From positions 576,222 to 640,221 of the forward strand of contig NZ_PGTZ01000007.1 of NCBI RefSeq assembly GCF_002798015.1: DNA of 64,000 nucleotides. The letters run 5' to 3'. Below the pieces are notes generated by a model. That model ran no database searches. It saw nothing but the letters and a program-made list of their open reading frames with translations, and had not been told where the DNA came from. Shown in pieces: positions 29,997 to 39,413 of this stretch. Source of the stretch: Luteimicrobium subarcticum. Lineage in GTDB: Bacteria > Actinomycetota > Actinomycetes > Actinomycetales > Cellulomonadaceae. Position 1 is the stretch's first letter, and every line of letters begins with the position of its first letter. The position numbers and the translations under genes were made by a program.

Positions 29997-31220
29997 TCAG
30001 GCCGCGGTGGGGCGGCGGGTGGCGGTCGCGGTCAATCCGCACGCTGTCATGACGCTCAAGGAGCCGAGGACGACGAGCAGCGGAGTCGTCCAGCTGTCCG
30101 AGGCGGTGTGGACCGCGCCCACGACGGACGGTGCGGTCGCGGCGACGACGTACCCGAGGGTCTGGACGGTCGTCGACATGGTCCGGGCCTCGTGGTGGTC
30201 GGCGGTGCGGGTCGCGACGAGCGAGAAGATGACGGTGAAGTTCCCGCCCTGCGCGACGCCGGCGAGCGACACCCACACCACCCACGCGGACGGCGCGACG
30301 AGCAGCCCGACGGGCAGGGTGAGCCAGAACGCGCAGAGCACCGTGAGCACCGCGGTCGTGGGGACGCGTCGGCGTAGTGCGGCGGGCACGGCGAGCGCAC
30401 CGACGATGCCGAAGGCCTGGAACAGCGCGGCGGCGACGCCGGAGCCGCCGCCCGAGAGGTGCACGGACTCCTCGAGGATCGAGGGGAGCCACGCCGTCAC
30501 GCCGTAGTAGCCGAAGGACTGCCCGGCGAACGTGCCGACGAGCAGCCAGGTCAGCGGTCGGCGCAGCACGGACCGTTCGTCGGCGGCAGCGCCCGCGTGG
30601 CCGCCCGCCGACTTCCGGACGACGTCGGGGCGCTCGCCCAGCCGTCGGACGGCGGCCCGCCACGGGAACCACGCGACGGGGACGAACACGGCCCAGACGA
30701 CGAGCGCCCACCGCCACCCGACGAGCCCGGCGATCGGTGCGGTCAGGGCGGTCGTGGCGACGGACCCGAGGTTGAGCGCCGCGGTGTAGAGGCCGGTGAC
30801 GCGGGCCGCCGACCCGGGGAAGTCACGGGCGATGACGACCGGCACGGAGATGTTCCCGGCGGCGATCGCGACGCCGATGACGATGGTCCCGGCGACGGCG
30901 CTGGGGAAGCCGCCGACGGACCGCACGAGGGTGCCGACGAGCACGGTGACGAGCGCGCCGGACATGACGGTCTCGACTCCGAGCCGCCGGACCAGCGTCG
31001 ACGCGAGGGGCGACGCGACCGCGAAGCACAGGACGGGCAGACCGGTGAGGAGGCCGACCTGGGCGGCGGTCAGCCCGAGGGCCGACTCGACGTCGCGGAC
31101 GACGGGCGCGAGCGCCGTGATGGGGCTGCGGAGGTTGAGGGCGTACAGGAGGATCGCGACGAGCAGCAGCCCGCCCGCTCCACCCGCCGCTGCTGCGCGG
31201 GGTCGGGAGGGGGTGGTCAC
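29997..31220 (-). CDS. MFS transporter, CynX/NimT type
   Basis: Twelve-helix major facilitator, 407 residues, inner membrane. Hydrophobic segments begin at LLLVAILLYALNLRSPITALA and continue in two sets of six around a central cytoplasmic loop (VRRLGERPDVVRKSAGGHAG). The LRSPITALAPVV start is characteristic of the CynX/NimT (2-nitroimidazole and cyanate) group. The substrate is unknown. It lies 68 bp downstream of a MarR-family gene on the same strand, so the regulator probably controls it and the transporter may export the compound sensed by MarR. Confidence 0.9.
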   Translation of the reverse strand: MTTPSRPRAAAAGGAGGLLLVAILLYALNLRSPITALAPVVRDVESALGLTAAQVGLLTGLPVLCFAVASPLASTLVRRLGVETVMSGALVTVLVGTLVRSVGGFPSAVAGTIVIGVAIAAGNISVPVVIARDFPGSAARVTGLYTAALNLGSVATTALTAPIAGLVGWRWALVVWAVFVPVAWFPWRAAVRRLGERPDVVRKSAGGHAGAAADERSVLRRPLTWLLVGTFAGQSFGYYGVTAWLPSILEESVHLSGGGSGVAAALFQAFGIVGALAVPAALRRRVPTTAVLTVLCAFWLTLPVGLLVAPSAWVVWVSLAGVAQGGNFTVIFSLVATRTADHHEARTMSTTVQTLGYVVAATAPSVVGAVHTASDSWTTPLLVVLGSLSVMTACGLTATATRRPTAA

Positions 31221-31288
31221 CGTGCCATCTTCTCCCGAGCGGAGGAGTGCGGCGGACCGGAGCGCGGGACGCGGGACCCCGGGTCGGG

Positions 31289-31801
31289 TCAGGCGTCGAA
31301 GGGGGCGACGAGCGTGCGCAGCAGGTCGGCGAGCGCGGGGCGGTCGGCGGTGGGCAGCACGTCGAGGAGGCGGTGCTCGACGGCGAGCAGGTCGGTGAGC
31401 GCGCCGTCGACGGTGCGCAGCCCGTCGCCGGTGAGCTCGACGAGGATGCCGCGGCGGTCGTCGGGCGACCGGTGGCGTTCGACGAGGCCGCGCTGTTCGA
31501 GCCGGTCGATGCGGTTGGTCATGGTGCCGCTGGTCACGAGGGTCTGCTGGACGAGCGCGCCGGGGGAGAGACGGTAGGGCTCACCGGCGCGGCGGAGCGC
31601 GGACAGGACGTCGAACTCCCAGGTCTCGAGGTCCCAGGACGCGAAGGCGCTGCGGCGGGCGAGGTCGAGGTGGCGGGCGAGGCGGGAGACGCGGGACAGG
31701 ACGGTGAGCGGCTCGACGTCGAGGTCGGGTCGGACGCGCTGCCAGGCCTCGACGATGCGGTCGACCTCGTCGGGCCGCGTCGGGGTCTCGGGGCTGTCCA
31801 T
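31289..31801 (-). CDS. MarR-family transcriptional regulator
   Basis: Dimeric winged-helix repressor, 170 residues. The HTH region includes LSALRRAGEPYRLSPGALVQ (recognition helix around QQTLVTSGTMTNRIDRLEQR), and the wing is GLVERHRSPDDRRGILVELT. Flanking helices form the dimer. The start codon lies 16 bp from the palindrome TCTTGACGTCAAGA, a typical MarR-type operator, indicating autoregulation. The MFS gene follows in the same direction and is the most likely target. A small phenolic or antibiotic-like ligand is possible but not shown. Confidence 0.92.
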   Translation of the reverse strand: MDSPETPTRPDEVDRIVEAWQRVRPDLDVEPLTVLSRVSRLARHLDLARRSAFASWDLETWEFDVLSALRRAGEPYRLSPGALVQQTLVTSGTMTNRIDRLEQRGLVERHRSPDDRRGILVELTGDGLRTVDGALTDLLAVEHRLLDVLPTADRPALADLLRTLVAPFDA

Positions 31802-31817
31802 GCGCCGACTCTAGTCC

Positions 31818-31831
31818 TCTTGACGTCAAGA
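31818..31831. promoter_or_regulatory. MarR operator palindrome
   Basis: TCTTGACGTCAAGA is a perfect 14-bp palindrome, followed by a further half-site CTCTTGATG (31832-31840). It lies directly upstream of the MarR start and downstream of the ABC permease stop, so it most likely serves the marR-MFS transcript. Confidence 0.75.
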
Positions 31832-31869
31832 CTCTTGATGCCTCGCCGCCCCTCGAGGACAGCTGACGC

Positions 31870-33051
31870 TCAGGCCGCGCGGAGCGCGTCCCGCACGCGC
31901 ACCTTCGCGCCGGTGCGCAGGACGGCGTTGGAGTAGATCCGTGCGGCGAGCCACACCAGCGCGGGGACCAGCACGAGCGACAAGCCCAGTGAGACGAGCA
32001 CCTGCCACGTGTCGACGGTGCCGAGGGCGACCCGGATCGGCATGACGAGCGGTGCGCAGAACGGGATGTAGCTGAGCGCCACGACGATGGGGTTGTCGGG
32101 GTCCCACGGGGCGATCGAGATGCCGACGACGTAGGGGATCACCATGAACAGGATCATGGGCCCGACGACGGACCCGACGTCCTCCTGGCGCGAGACGAGG
32201 GATGCGAGCGCGGCGACCGCGAACGCGTACATGACGAACCCGACGACGAAGAACACGAGGGACCACAGCGCGCTCGCGCCGAGGTCGATGTCGCTCGTGT
32301 CGACCAGCCCGAACGCGCTGGCGCTCGCGACCCCGCCGACGACCACGACGGCGACCTGCACGAGCCCGACGACGCCGATGCCGAGGACCTTGCCGACCAT
32401 GAGCTGCCAGGGTCGGATGGTGGCGAGGAGCAGCTCGACGACGCGGCTCGACTTCTCCTCGACGACGCCCTGCGCGACCATCTGCGCGCACGTCTGGAGC
32501 GTGAGGAACAGCAGGATCCCGGCGACGTACCCGGCGACGACCTGCGCGCCGTCGCGGGCGGGCTCGGGGTTGAGGGCGTGCACGTCGAGGGTCGCGCCGG
32601 CGACTTCTTGCGAGACCTGTGCGGGGTCGCCGCCGAGGCGGGTGACGGCGTCGGCGAGCGCGGTCTGCTGCCGCAGCCCGGTGAGCACGGTGGTGGCCTG
32701 GGCGTCGAGGTCCTTCTCGACGACGACGGTGAACGCGGGCAGGTCGCCGGTGAGCGCGGCGTCGAGGGAGCCGTCCTCCACGCCCGCGGTCGCGGCGGCG
32801 TCGTCGGCGACCTGACGGGTGCTGACGTCCAGCCCGGCGGCCTCCGCGGTGGCCTCGAGGGGTGCAGCGAGCGACGCGGTCTGCGGCGTGAGGCCCACGA
32901 CCTGCGCGGACGACGAACCCTGCGCGAGGTGCAGGACGAGCCCTCCCGCGACGACCGCGGCGAGCAGGAGCGCGGTGGTGATGAGGTAGGCGCGGGACCG
33001 GAGGCGTGTGGTGATCTCGCGCCCGGCGACGAGGGCGACGGGCCCGTTCAT
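31870..33051 (-). CDS. ABC-2 type exporter permease (NatB-like)
   Basis: Membrane subunit, 393 residues. One N-terminal transmembrane helix (SRAYLITTALLLAAVVAGGL) is followed by a large extracytoplasmic domain of about 130 residues and then five to six C-terminal helices, the NatB/YhaP layout. VEEKSSRVVELLLATIRPWQL is the conserved ABC-2 motif. It overlaps the ATPase gene by four bases and is coupled to it. NatAB-type systems export sodium or drugs; the substrate here cannot be told. Confidence 0.9.
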   Translation of the reverse strand: MNGPVALVAGREITTRLRSRAYLITTALLLAAVVAGGLVLHLAQGSSSAQVVGLTPQTASLAAPLEATAEAAGLDVSTRQVADDAAATAGVEDGSLDAALTGDLPAFTVVVEKDLDAQATTVLTGLRQQTALADAVTRLGGDPAQVSQEVAGATLDVHALNPEPARDGAQVVAGYVAGILLFLTLQTCAQMVAQGVVEEKSSRVVELLLATIRPWQLMVGKVLGIGVVGLVQVAVVVVGGVASASAFGLVDTSDIDLGASALWSLVFFVVGFVMYAFAVAALASLVSRQEDVGSVVGPMILFMVIPYVVGISIAPWDPDNPIVVALSYIPFCAPLVMPIRVALGTVDTWQVLVSLGLSLVLVPALVWLAARIYSNAVLRTGAKVRVRDALRAA

Positions 33052-34097
33052 GCGGCCGCCCCCGTCCCGCCGGCCGCGTGGTCGGACGCGTCGCCCTCGT
33101 CGCCGGGCTCGTCGTCCGCACCCGTGGCCGCGACGACGTCGCGGTACAGGTCGACGAGCGAGGGCCGCACGCGGGTGAACTCCCGCACGGGCCCGGCGTC
33201 GAGCGCTGCGCGCAGGACAGCCTGCTCGGCACCGTCGGCCGCGTCGGGCGCGAGCTCGAGCACGGTCCGCGGGCCGTCCGTCGACACGACCGTGACGCCG
33301 GGCAGCGCGAGCGCCCAGCCCGGCGCCCGCTCACCGTCGCCGTCCGCACCCCCGGTTCCGCCGCCCTCGTCGACGCCGCCTCCGCCGCCGGACGGTGGCC
33401 CGTCGACGAGCCACCGCTGGGTGGGCGTGGTGCGCAGGTCGTCGATGGTCCCGACCGCGACCGTCGTCCCGTCGCGGATGATGCCGACGCGGTCGCAGAG
33501 CCGCTCGACGAGCTCGAGCTGGTGGGACGAGAAGATCACCGGCACGCCCGCCTCGGCACGCTCGCGCAGCACGCCGGACATGACGTCCACGGCGACGGGG
33601 TCGAGCCCGGAGAACGGCTCGTCGAGCACGAGGATCTCGGGGTGGGTGACGAGGGCGGCGGCGAGCTGGACGCGCTGCTGGTTGCCGAGGGACAGCTTCT
33701 GCACCTCGTCGTCGCGGCGCGCGGCCACGCCGAGGAGCTCGGTCCAGTGCTCGGTCGCGGCGCGCGCCTCCGACGTGCTCATGCCGTGCAGGCGCGCGAG
33801 GTAGACGAGCTGTTCGCCGACCTTCATCTTGGGGTAGAGCCCGCGCTCCTCGGGCATGTAGCCGATGCGCCGCCGGACGTCGAGGTCGACGGGGCGTCCG
33901 TCCCACCGGACCTCGCCGGCGTCGGCGGCGAGCACGCCGAGCGTGATGCGCATGGTGGTGGTCTTGCCGGCGCCGTTGGAGCCGACGAACCCGAAGATCT
34001 CCCCGCCGTGCACGTCGAACGTCATGTCGCGCAGCGCGCGCACGGAGCCGTAGGACTTGTCGAGGTGGTCGATCTCGAGAGTGGGCACGTCCGACAT
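33048..34097 (-). CDS. ABC exporter ATP-binding subunit (NatA-like)
   Basis: ATPase partner of the permease, 349 residues from ATG at 34095-34097 (MSDVPTLEIDHLDKSYG). Walker A is GSNGAGKTT, the signature is LSLGNQQRVQLAAALV (a common LSxGxxQ variant), Walker B is ILVLDEPFSGLD and the switch is IIFSSHQLELVERL or similar. After the ATPase domain comes a Gly-rich linker of about 25 residues (SGGGGGVDEGGGTGGADGDG), then a C-terminal regulatory segment and an acidic tail. The long reading frame upstream of 34097 is a shadow of the opposite gene content. Confidence 0.92.
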   Translation of the reverse strand: MSDVPTLEIDHLDKSYGSVRALRDMTFDVHGGEIFGFVGSNGAGKTTTMRITLGVLAADAGEVRWDGRPVDLDVRRRIGYMPEERGLYPKMKVGEQLVYLARLHGMSTSEARAATEHWTELLGVAARRDDEVQKLSLGNQQRVQLAAALVTHPEILVLDEPFSGLDPVAVDVMSGVLRERAEAGVPVIFSSHQLELVERLCDRVGIIRDGTTVAVGTIDDLRTTPTQRWLVDGPPSGGGGGVDEGGGTGGADGDGERAPGWALALPGVTVVSTDGPRTVLELAPDAADGAEQAVLRAALDAGPVREFTRVRPSLVDLYRDVVAATGADDEPGDEGDASDHAAGGTGAAA

Positions 34098-34189
34098 CTC
34101 AGCACGAACCACCGACGCCGTCGACCCTCCGGGGGTTCCCCGGCGGGTCGACGGCGGGTCGACGGCGGCAGGACGGTGCCGGGAGCGGG

Positions 34190-35635
34190 TCAGCGGGTCG
34201 CGATCCTCCGGCGCACGACGAGCAGGACGGCGCCTGCTGCGACGAGCACCGCGCCGACACCGAGCGGGGCGAGCGACGCGCCGGTCTCGGCGAGCCCGCC
34301 GGACGAGCCGCCGTCGGAACCCTCGCCCGTGCCGGGGGTGCCGGTGCCGGCGGACGCCGTCGGCACGACGAGCGGCAGATCGGTGTCCGTGGACGTGGGC
34401 GTGACGGGTGCGGTCGTGGTGGACGACCCGGTCGGGGTCGGGGTCACCGTGGGCGTGACGGGCGGCGTGGGCGTCACGGTCGGCGAGTCGGTCGGGGTCG
34501 CGGGCGTGGTGGTCGAGTCGGTCGGGGACGGTGCGGGCCGGCAGTCGGCGGCGGAGAGATACGTGTGGATCTCGCCGCCCGCGGTGACGAGCGCCTTCGC
34601 GACGACCTGGCCCTCGACGGGGCTGTTCGCGTCCAGGGTGAGGTCGACGTCGGGGGCGAGGACCGACCCGGTGACGAGGTCGCCCGTCACGACGGCGGAG
34701 CGTGCGCCCGTGAGGTTCCAGGTGACGTACGGGGCCCACGGGTTCGGGTGGTCCGCGTCGGGCTGGCCGGGCATGGCCTCGCCGCGCAGGGGCGGGATGC
34801 GGACGGACAGGTCGTCGGGACCGGTGACGTCGACGACGAAGGGCGTGTCGGCGCTCGGGGTCGTGCCGGCGAACTGCAGGCTGGTGGAGGCGTCGAGGTC
34901 GGCGGCGGAGACCCGCAGCACGTTGACGACGCCCGGGGTGAGCGTGACGACACCGCGGTCGCCGTCGGCGGCGAGGGTGGCGGTGCCGGCCGCGGTGTCG
35001 GTGCCCGTGCCGTCCTGCAGCGCGCGTCCCTGTGCGAGGAGCGCGGGGAAGAGGTCGGTGACGACGGACGCGGCGCCCGGGTCGGTGACGGCATGGTCGC
35101 CGTCGAGGGTCTGGCCGGCCGCTGGGTCGACGTCGATCCACGGCGCGGGGTCCTGGCCGCGGTCGGTGACGTACAGCCGGTCGAGGTCGGACCGCGCGGC
35201 GAGGGAGAGGCCGGTCGTGTCGCCCATCTTGACCGCGCCGACGTGGTCGTCGGCGCCGGTGACGTCGTCGCGCGACGTGACTTTCAGGGTGCCCGTCGAG
35301 CTCTGGACGAGCGTGCCGCCGACGAGCAGCCGCGTGGGGTCGCCGTCGACGACGGGCAGGTCGTAGCCCGGGGGCGTCAGGCCGGACGTGTGGATGAGGG
35401 CGTGCGCACCGGACAGCGTGAGGTCGCCGCCGACGCCGATCGAGCCCTCGGTCTCGGCGTTGCCGAACGTCATGTCGTCCTGCACGAGGACGGTGAAGCC
35501 GCCGGTGTCGAGGACGGGGCACACGGTGGTCGCGGCGCCCGCGGACGAGGCCACGGCGCCGATCACGAGCGGGACGACGAGCGCTGCCCCCGCTGTGGGG
35601 AGCAGCACGCGGACGACGGACGGGAAGGAACGCAC
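34190..35635 (-). CDS. Choice-of-anchor A surface protein with LAxTG sortase signal
   Basis: Cell-wall surface protein, 481 residues. Signal peptide (RVLLPTAGAALVVPLVIGAV, cut near AGA). The choice-of-anchor A domain runs from about residue 30 to 345 (DMTFGNAETEGSIGVGGDLT, VLRVSAADLDASTSLQF, VTGSVLAPDVDLTLDANSPV, VEGQVVAKAL). A Pro/Thr-rich stalk with TPTPPVTPTVTPTPTG follows, then LAETG at about 448, a hydrophobic helix and the tail VRRRIATR. LAxTG is the motif of class E sortases in high-GC Gram-positives, so covalent wall anchoring is likely. GTG at 35633-35635 gives a normal signal peptide; a longer start is possible. The ligand is unknown; some family members bind collagen or lie on aerial structures. 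Confidence 0.85.
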   Translation of the reverse strand: MRSFPSVVRVLLPTAGAALVVPLVIGAVASSAGAATTVCPVLDTGGFTVLVQDDMTFGNAETEGSIGVGGDLTLSGAHALIHTSGLTPPGYDLPVVDGDPTRLLVGGTLVQSSTGTLKVTSRDDVTGADDHVGAVKMGDTTGLSLAARSDLDRLYVTDRGQDPAPWIDVDPAAGQTLDGDHAVTDPGAASVVTDLFPALLAQGRALQDGTGTDTAAGTATLAADGDRGVVTLTPGVVNVLRVSAADLDASTSLQFAGTTPSADTPFVVDVTGPDDLSVRIPPLRGEAMPGQPDADHPNPWAPYVTWNLTGARSAVVTGDLVTGSVLAPDVDLTLDANSPVEGQVVAKALVTAGGEIHTYLSAADCRPAPSPTDSTTTPATPTDSPTVTPTPPVTPTVTPTPTGSSTTTAPVTPTSTDTDLPLVVPTASAGTGTPGTGEGSDGGSSGGLAETGASLAPLGVGAVLVAAGAVLLVVRRRIATR

Positions 35636-35800
35636 GGAGGCCCCATTCTGGAGTTGTCGGCGACGGGCGGCACGACCGGGTGCCGGGCGCACCATATCCG
35701 CCGGGCCTGGCGGTTCGCGGACAACCGTCCGGGTGAGTTGCCGGGAACGTGCGGTCTGTCAGCCTTCGTCACCGTGTGGTGTCGGCGACATCCGTGCGGA

Positions 35801-36439
35801 TCACGTCGGGGTGGTGAGGTGCGGTCGCTTCTCGAGCCCCGACAGCCCGTTCCAGGCGAGGTTCACGAGGTGCGCGGCGACGTCGGCCTTCTTGGGGCGT
35901 CGTGCGTCGAGCCAGTACTGCCCGGTGAGCGCCACCATGCCGACGAGCATCTGCGCGTACAGCGACGAGACGCGCGGGTCGAGGCCGCGGGACCGGAACT
36001 GGTCGGCGAGCAGGTGGTCGACCTGGGTCGCGACGTCGCCGATGAGGCTCGAGAACGTGCCGGTGGCCTGGGCGACGGGGGAGTCGCGCACGAGGATGCG
36101 GAACCCGTCCTCCGAGTTCTCGATGTAGGTCAGCAGCGCGAGCGAGGCCTGCTCGAGCAGCACCTTGGGGTGGCCGCGGGACGTGAGCGCGCCCGTCAGC
36201 GCCGCCGTGAGCGCCTGGACCTCGCGGTCGACGACGACGGCGTAGATGCCCTCCTTGCCACCGAAGTGCTCGTACACCACGGGCTTGGACACCTCGGCGC
36301 GCTGCGCGATCTCCTCGACGCTCGTCCCGTCGAAGCCCTTCTCGGCGAACAGGCCACGGCTGACGGCCACGAGCTGCTCGCGTCGCTGGCTGGCCGTCAT
36401 GCGCGAGCGGGGGGCGCGACGGGACTCGGAGGAGGGCAC
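35801..36439 (-). CDS. TetR-family transcriptional regulator
   Basis: 212-residue TetR-type repressor. The N-terminal HTH is SRGLFAEKGFDGTSVEEIAQ followed by RAEVSKPVVYEHFGGKEGIY. The C-terminal ligand/dimer domain matches the group with VALTGQYWLDARRPKKADVA near the end. GTG at 36437-36439 was chosen from position; an ATG 13 codons further in (MTASQRREQL) is an alternative. It is adjacent to and divergent from tRNA-Gln and glmU. The target is unknown. No operator was recognised in the 100 bp upstream. Confidence 0.9.
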   Translation of the reverse strand: MPSSESRRAPRSRMTASQRREQLVAVSRGLFAEKGFDGTSVEEIAQRAEVSKPVVYEHFGGKEGIYAVVVDREVQALTAALTGALTSRGHPKVLLEQASLALLTYIENSEDGFRILVRDSPVAQATGTFSSLIGDVATQVDHLLADQFRSRGLDPRVSSLYAQMLVGMVALTGQYWLDARRPKKADVAAHLVNLAWNGLSGLEKRPHLTTPT

Positions 36440-36539
36440 CTGCCCATTCTGCCGTGTCTGCGCACGGACGCGCCGGTGCGGGACCGGCGGCGGCACCTGG
36501 CAGACTAGGGGCGACGAGCCCGCCGTGAGCCGTCGACCA

Positions 36540-36611
36540 TCCGCCTTGGTGTAATCGGCAGCACAAGGGTTTTTGGTGCCCTTGGTCCAGGTTCGAGTCC
36601 TGGGGGCGGAG
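36540..36611 (+). tRNA. tRNA-Gln (anticodon TTG)
   Basis: Cloverleaf folds by hand. Acceptor TCCGCCT pairs with GGGCGGA (one G-T). The D-stem is GTG/CAC, and the anticodon stem is AGGGT/GCCCT with the seven-base loop TTTTGGT, giving anticodon TTG. The T-arm is CCAGG-TTCGAGT-CCTGG. Discriminator G is at 36611, and CCA is not encoded. It lies 24 bp before the glmU start, a neighbourhood common in actinobacteria. Confidence 0.96.
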
Positions 36612-36635
36612 CGTTCACACATGATGGGAGCCAGC

Positions 36636-38399
36636 GTGACCCAGACCAGCGAAACGACCGCGACCGGGACGACCGCCGACGGGACCGACGAGTCGGGGGC
36701 GCCCTCGCTCGCCGCGGTCGTCGTGCTCGCCGCAGGGCAGGGCACCCGGATGCGGTCGACGACCCCGAAGATGCTGCACGAGGTGGGCGGTCGCTCGCTG
36801 CTCGGGCACGTGCTGACCGCGACGACGAGCCTCGACGCGCGGCGGACGGCGGTCGTCGTGCGTCACCAGGCCGCGGTGGTGGCCGAGCACGCGCGCGGCT
36901 TCCTGCCGGACGCCCTCATCGCCGAGCAGGGCGACGTCATGGGGACGGGGTCCGCGGTCCGGGCGGCGCTGTCCGTGCTGGACGCCGCCGCGCACGCGGA
37001 GCAGGCGGCCCGCGGCGTCGTGCCGAACGGTCACGAGGGTCAGGTGCTGGACGACGGCGTCGACGGCGCCGTGCTGGTCGTGGCCGGCGACCTGCCGCTG
37101 CTCGACGGCGGGACGCTCACGCAGCTCGTCGCGGCGCACACGGCCGACGGCAACGCGGTGACGGTCCTCACGACCGTCCTGGACGACGCGACAGGCTACG
37201 GCCGGGTCGTGCGAGAGCCCGGGACGGGCGACGTGCTGCGCATCGTCGAGCACCGTGACGCGTCCGAGGACGAGCGGGCCATCGGCGAGATCAACTCGTC
37301 GGTCTACGTGTTCGACGCCGCCGTGCTGCGGCGCGGCCTGGCGGCGATCACGACGGACAACGCGCAGGGCGAGCTCTACCTGACGGACGTGGTGGCGCAC
37401 GCGCGGTCCGGCGGCGGCACCGTGCGCGCCGTCATCGTCGACGACCCGTCGACGGTCGAGGGCGTCAACGACCGGGCGCAGCTCGCGGTCCTGGGAGCCG
37501 AGCTGAACCGTCGGACGCTGGAGCGCTGGATGGCGGACGGCGTGACGGTCGTCGACCCGCGCACGACGTGGGTCGACGTGGACGTCGAGCTCGCCGAGGA
37601 CGTCACGATCCTGCCGGGCACGCAGCTCCACGGTGCGACGACGGTCGCGCGCGGTGCGACGGTCGGTCCGGACACCACGCTGCGCGACGTCGAGGTCGGC
37701 GAGGACGCGTCGGTCGTCCGCACGCACGCTCTGCTGTCCGTGATCGGGGCGCGCGCGAGCGTCGGCCCGTTCGCGTACCTGCGGCCGGGGTCCGTCCTCG
37801 GGGAGGGCGGCAAGATCGGCACGTTCGTCGAGACGAAGAACGCGGACATCGGTGCGGGCGCCAAGGTGCCGCACCTGTCGTACGTGGGTGACGCGACGAT
37901 CGGCGAGGAGACCAACATCGGCGCCGCGTCGGTGTTCGTGAACTACGACGGAGTCCGCAAGCAGCGGTCGACCATCGGGGCGCACGCGCGCACCGGGGCG
38001 GACAACCTGTTCGTCGCGCCGGTGCACGTGGGCGACGGCGCGTACACCGCCGCGGGCTCCGTGATCCGCCAGGACGTGCCCGCGGGCGCGCTCGGCGTGA
38101 GCGCGGGGGCGCAGCGCAACATCGAGGGCTGGGTCCAGCGGCGTCGTCCGGGCACCGCGGCCGCCGAGGCCGCGGCGCGGGCCGCCGGGGGCGCGGCGCG
38201 GGCCGCCGAGACCGAGCCGGCGGACGGTGCGCCGCGCGCGTCCGTGGCGACGGGCACCCTGCCGGCGCTCGGCGCCCAGGCGATGCGCGAGCTGGACCGG
38301 CATGCTGTGGCTGCACAGACTCCGCCGCCGACGTCACCGCACTCGGAGGCGTTGCGCGAGGAGATCACCACCCGCACCGAAGGGGGCACCGACCGATGA
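36636..38399 (+). CDS. glmU: Bifunctional GlmU (uridyltransferase / acetyltransferase)
   Basis: Makes UDP-GlcNAc from glucosamine-1-phosphate, for peptidoglycan and surface glycans; 587 residues, cytoplasm. GTG at 36636 has GGGAG five bases upstream; ATGs at 36621 and 36624 are possible. The N-terminal pyrophosphorylase has AAVVVLAAGQGTRMRSTTPK, QGDVMGTGSAVRAA and AGDLPLLDGGT. The C-terminal left-handed beta helix has hexapeptide repeats and GPFAYLRPGSVLGEGGKIG, FVETKNADIGAGAKVPHLSY and the catalytic segment of NYDGVRKQRSTIG. It is longer than E. coli GlmU (456): a Thr/Asp-rich N-terminal lead of about 25 residues and an Ala-rich C-terminal tail of about 100 residues are extra. It overlaps prs by four bases. 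Confidence 0.96.
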   Translation: MTQTSETTATGTTADGTDESGAPSLAAVVVLAAGQGTRMRSTTPKMLHEVGGRSLLGHVLTATTSLDARRTAVVVRHQAAVVAEHARGFLPDALIAEQGDVMGTGSAVRAALSVLDAAAHAEQAARGVVPNGHEGQVLDDGVDGAVLVVAGDLPLLDGGTLTQLVAAHTADGNAVTVLTTVLDDATGYGRVVREPGTGDVLRIVEHRDASEDERAIGEINSSVYVFDAAVLRRGLAAITTDNAQGELYLTDVVAHARSGGGTVRAVIVDDPSTVEGVNDRAQLAVLGAELNRRTLERWMADGVTVVDPRTTWVDVDVELAEDVTILPGTQLHGATTVARGATVGPDTTLRDVEVGEDASVVRTHALLSVIGARASVGPFAYLRPGSVLGEGGKIGTFVETKNADIGAGAKVPHLSYVGDATIGEETNIGAASVFVNYDGVRKQRSTIGAHARTGADNLFVAPVHVGDGAYTAAGSVIRQDVPAGALGVSAGAQRNIEGWVQRRRPGTAAAEAAARAAGGAARAAETEPADGAPRASVATGTLPALGAQAMRELDRHAVAAQTPPPTSPHSEALREEITTRTEGGTDR

Positions 38400-39382
38400 G
38401 CACGCTGCTGACCGGCGAGAAGAACGGGAAGACGCTGGCTTTCGCGTCGGGGCGGGCGCACCCGAGCCTCGCGCAGGACGTCGCGCGCGAGCTGGGTGTC
38501 GACGTGCTCCCGACGACCGCGTACGACTTCGCGAACGGCGAGATCTACGTGCGCTTCGGCGAGTCGGTGCGCGGCGCCGACATGTTCCTCCTGCAGAGCC
38601 ACACGGCGCCGATCAACCAGTGGATCATGGAGCACCTGCTCATGGTCGACGCCGCGAAGCGCGCCTCGGCGCGCACGATCACGGTCATCATCCCGTTCTA
38701 CGGGTACGCCCGGCAGGACAAGAAGCACCGTGGTCGTGAGCCGATCTCGGCCCGCCTCGTCGCCGACCTGTTCAAGACCGCCGGTGCGGACCGCATCATG
38801 GGCGTCGACCTGCACACCGCGCAGATCCAGGGCTTCTTCGACGGCCCGGTCGACCACCTGTGGGCCATGCCGATCCTCACGGACTACGTGCGCACCCGCG
38901 TGGACGTCTCGAACGTCACCGTCGTGTCGCCTGACGCCGGCCGCATCCGCGTCGCGGAGCAGTGGGCCGCGAAGCTCGGCGGCGGCCCCCTCGCGTTCGT
39001 GCACAAGACGCGCGACATCTCCCGGCCCAACCAGGCCGTCGCGAACCGCGTCGTCGGTGACGTCGAGGGCAAGGACTGCGTGCTCGTCGACGACCTCATC
39101 GACACGGGCGGCACGATCGCGGAGGCCGTCAAGGTCGTCACCGCGGCCGGCGCGAAGTCCGTCATCGTGGCCGCGACGCACGGCGTGCTGTCCGACCCGG
39201 CGGCGCAGCGCCTGTCCGAGTGCGGCGCGCGCGAGGTCGTCGTGACCGACACCCTGCCGATCAGCGCGGAGAAGAAGTTCTCCAACCTGACCGTCCTGTC
39301 GATCGCCCCCGTGATCGCCCGCGCGATCCGTGAGGTGTTCGACGACGGCTCGGTCACGAGCCTGTTCGACGGCAACTCCTGA
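38396..39382 (+). CDS. prs: Ribose-phosphate pyrophosphokinase
   Basis: Forms PRPP from ribose-5-phosphate and ATP for nucleotides, histidine and tryptophan; 328 residues, cytoplasmic hexamer. Motifs: YDFANGEIYVRFGESVRGAD, the ATP loop IPFYGYARQDKKHRGREPIS, the flexible loop, and the PRPP-binding VLVDDLIDTGGTI. ATG at 38396 overlaps the glmU stop (ATGA). In most actinobacteria rplY and pth follow directly; here they are 7.5 kb away. A hairpin follows the stop. Confidence 0.97.
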   Translation: MSTLLTGEKNGKTLAFASGRAHPSLAQDVARELGVDVLPTTAYDFANGEIYVRFGESVRGADMFLLQSHTAPINQWIMEHLLMVDAAKRASARTITVIIPFYGYARQDKKHRGREPISARLVADLFKTAGADRIMGVDLHTAQIQGFFDGPVDHLWAMPILTDYVRTRVDVSNVTVVSPDAGRIRVAEQWAAKLGGGPLAFVHKTRDISRPNQAVANRVVGDVEGKDCVLVDDLIDTGGTIAEAVKVVTAAGAKSVIVAATHGVLSDPAAQRLSECGAREVVVTDTLPISAEKKFSNLTVLSIAPVIARAIREVFDDGSVTSLFDGNS

Positions 39383-39391
39383 CCGTCGGAG

Positions 39392-39413
39392 CGATGGGGA
39401 GTAGTCCCCATCG
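39392..39413 (+). terminator. Terminator-like hairpin after prs
   Basis: CGATGGGGA (39392-39400) pairs with TCCCCATCG (39405-39413) around GTAG. There is no long T-run. It marks the end of the glmU-prs transcript and the left edge of the accessory segment. Confidence 0.65.

Noticed and set aside
36540-36611. tRNA-Gln as an integration att site for an island
   Set aside because: No integrase and no repeat of the tRNA 3' end was seen at the edges of the accessory segment.
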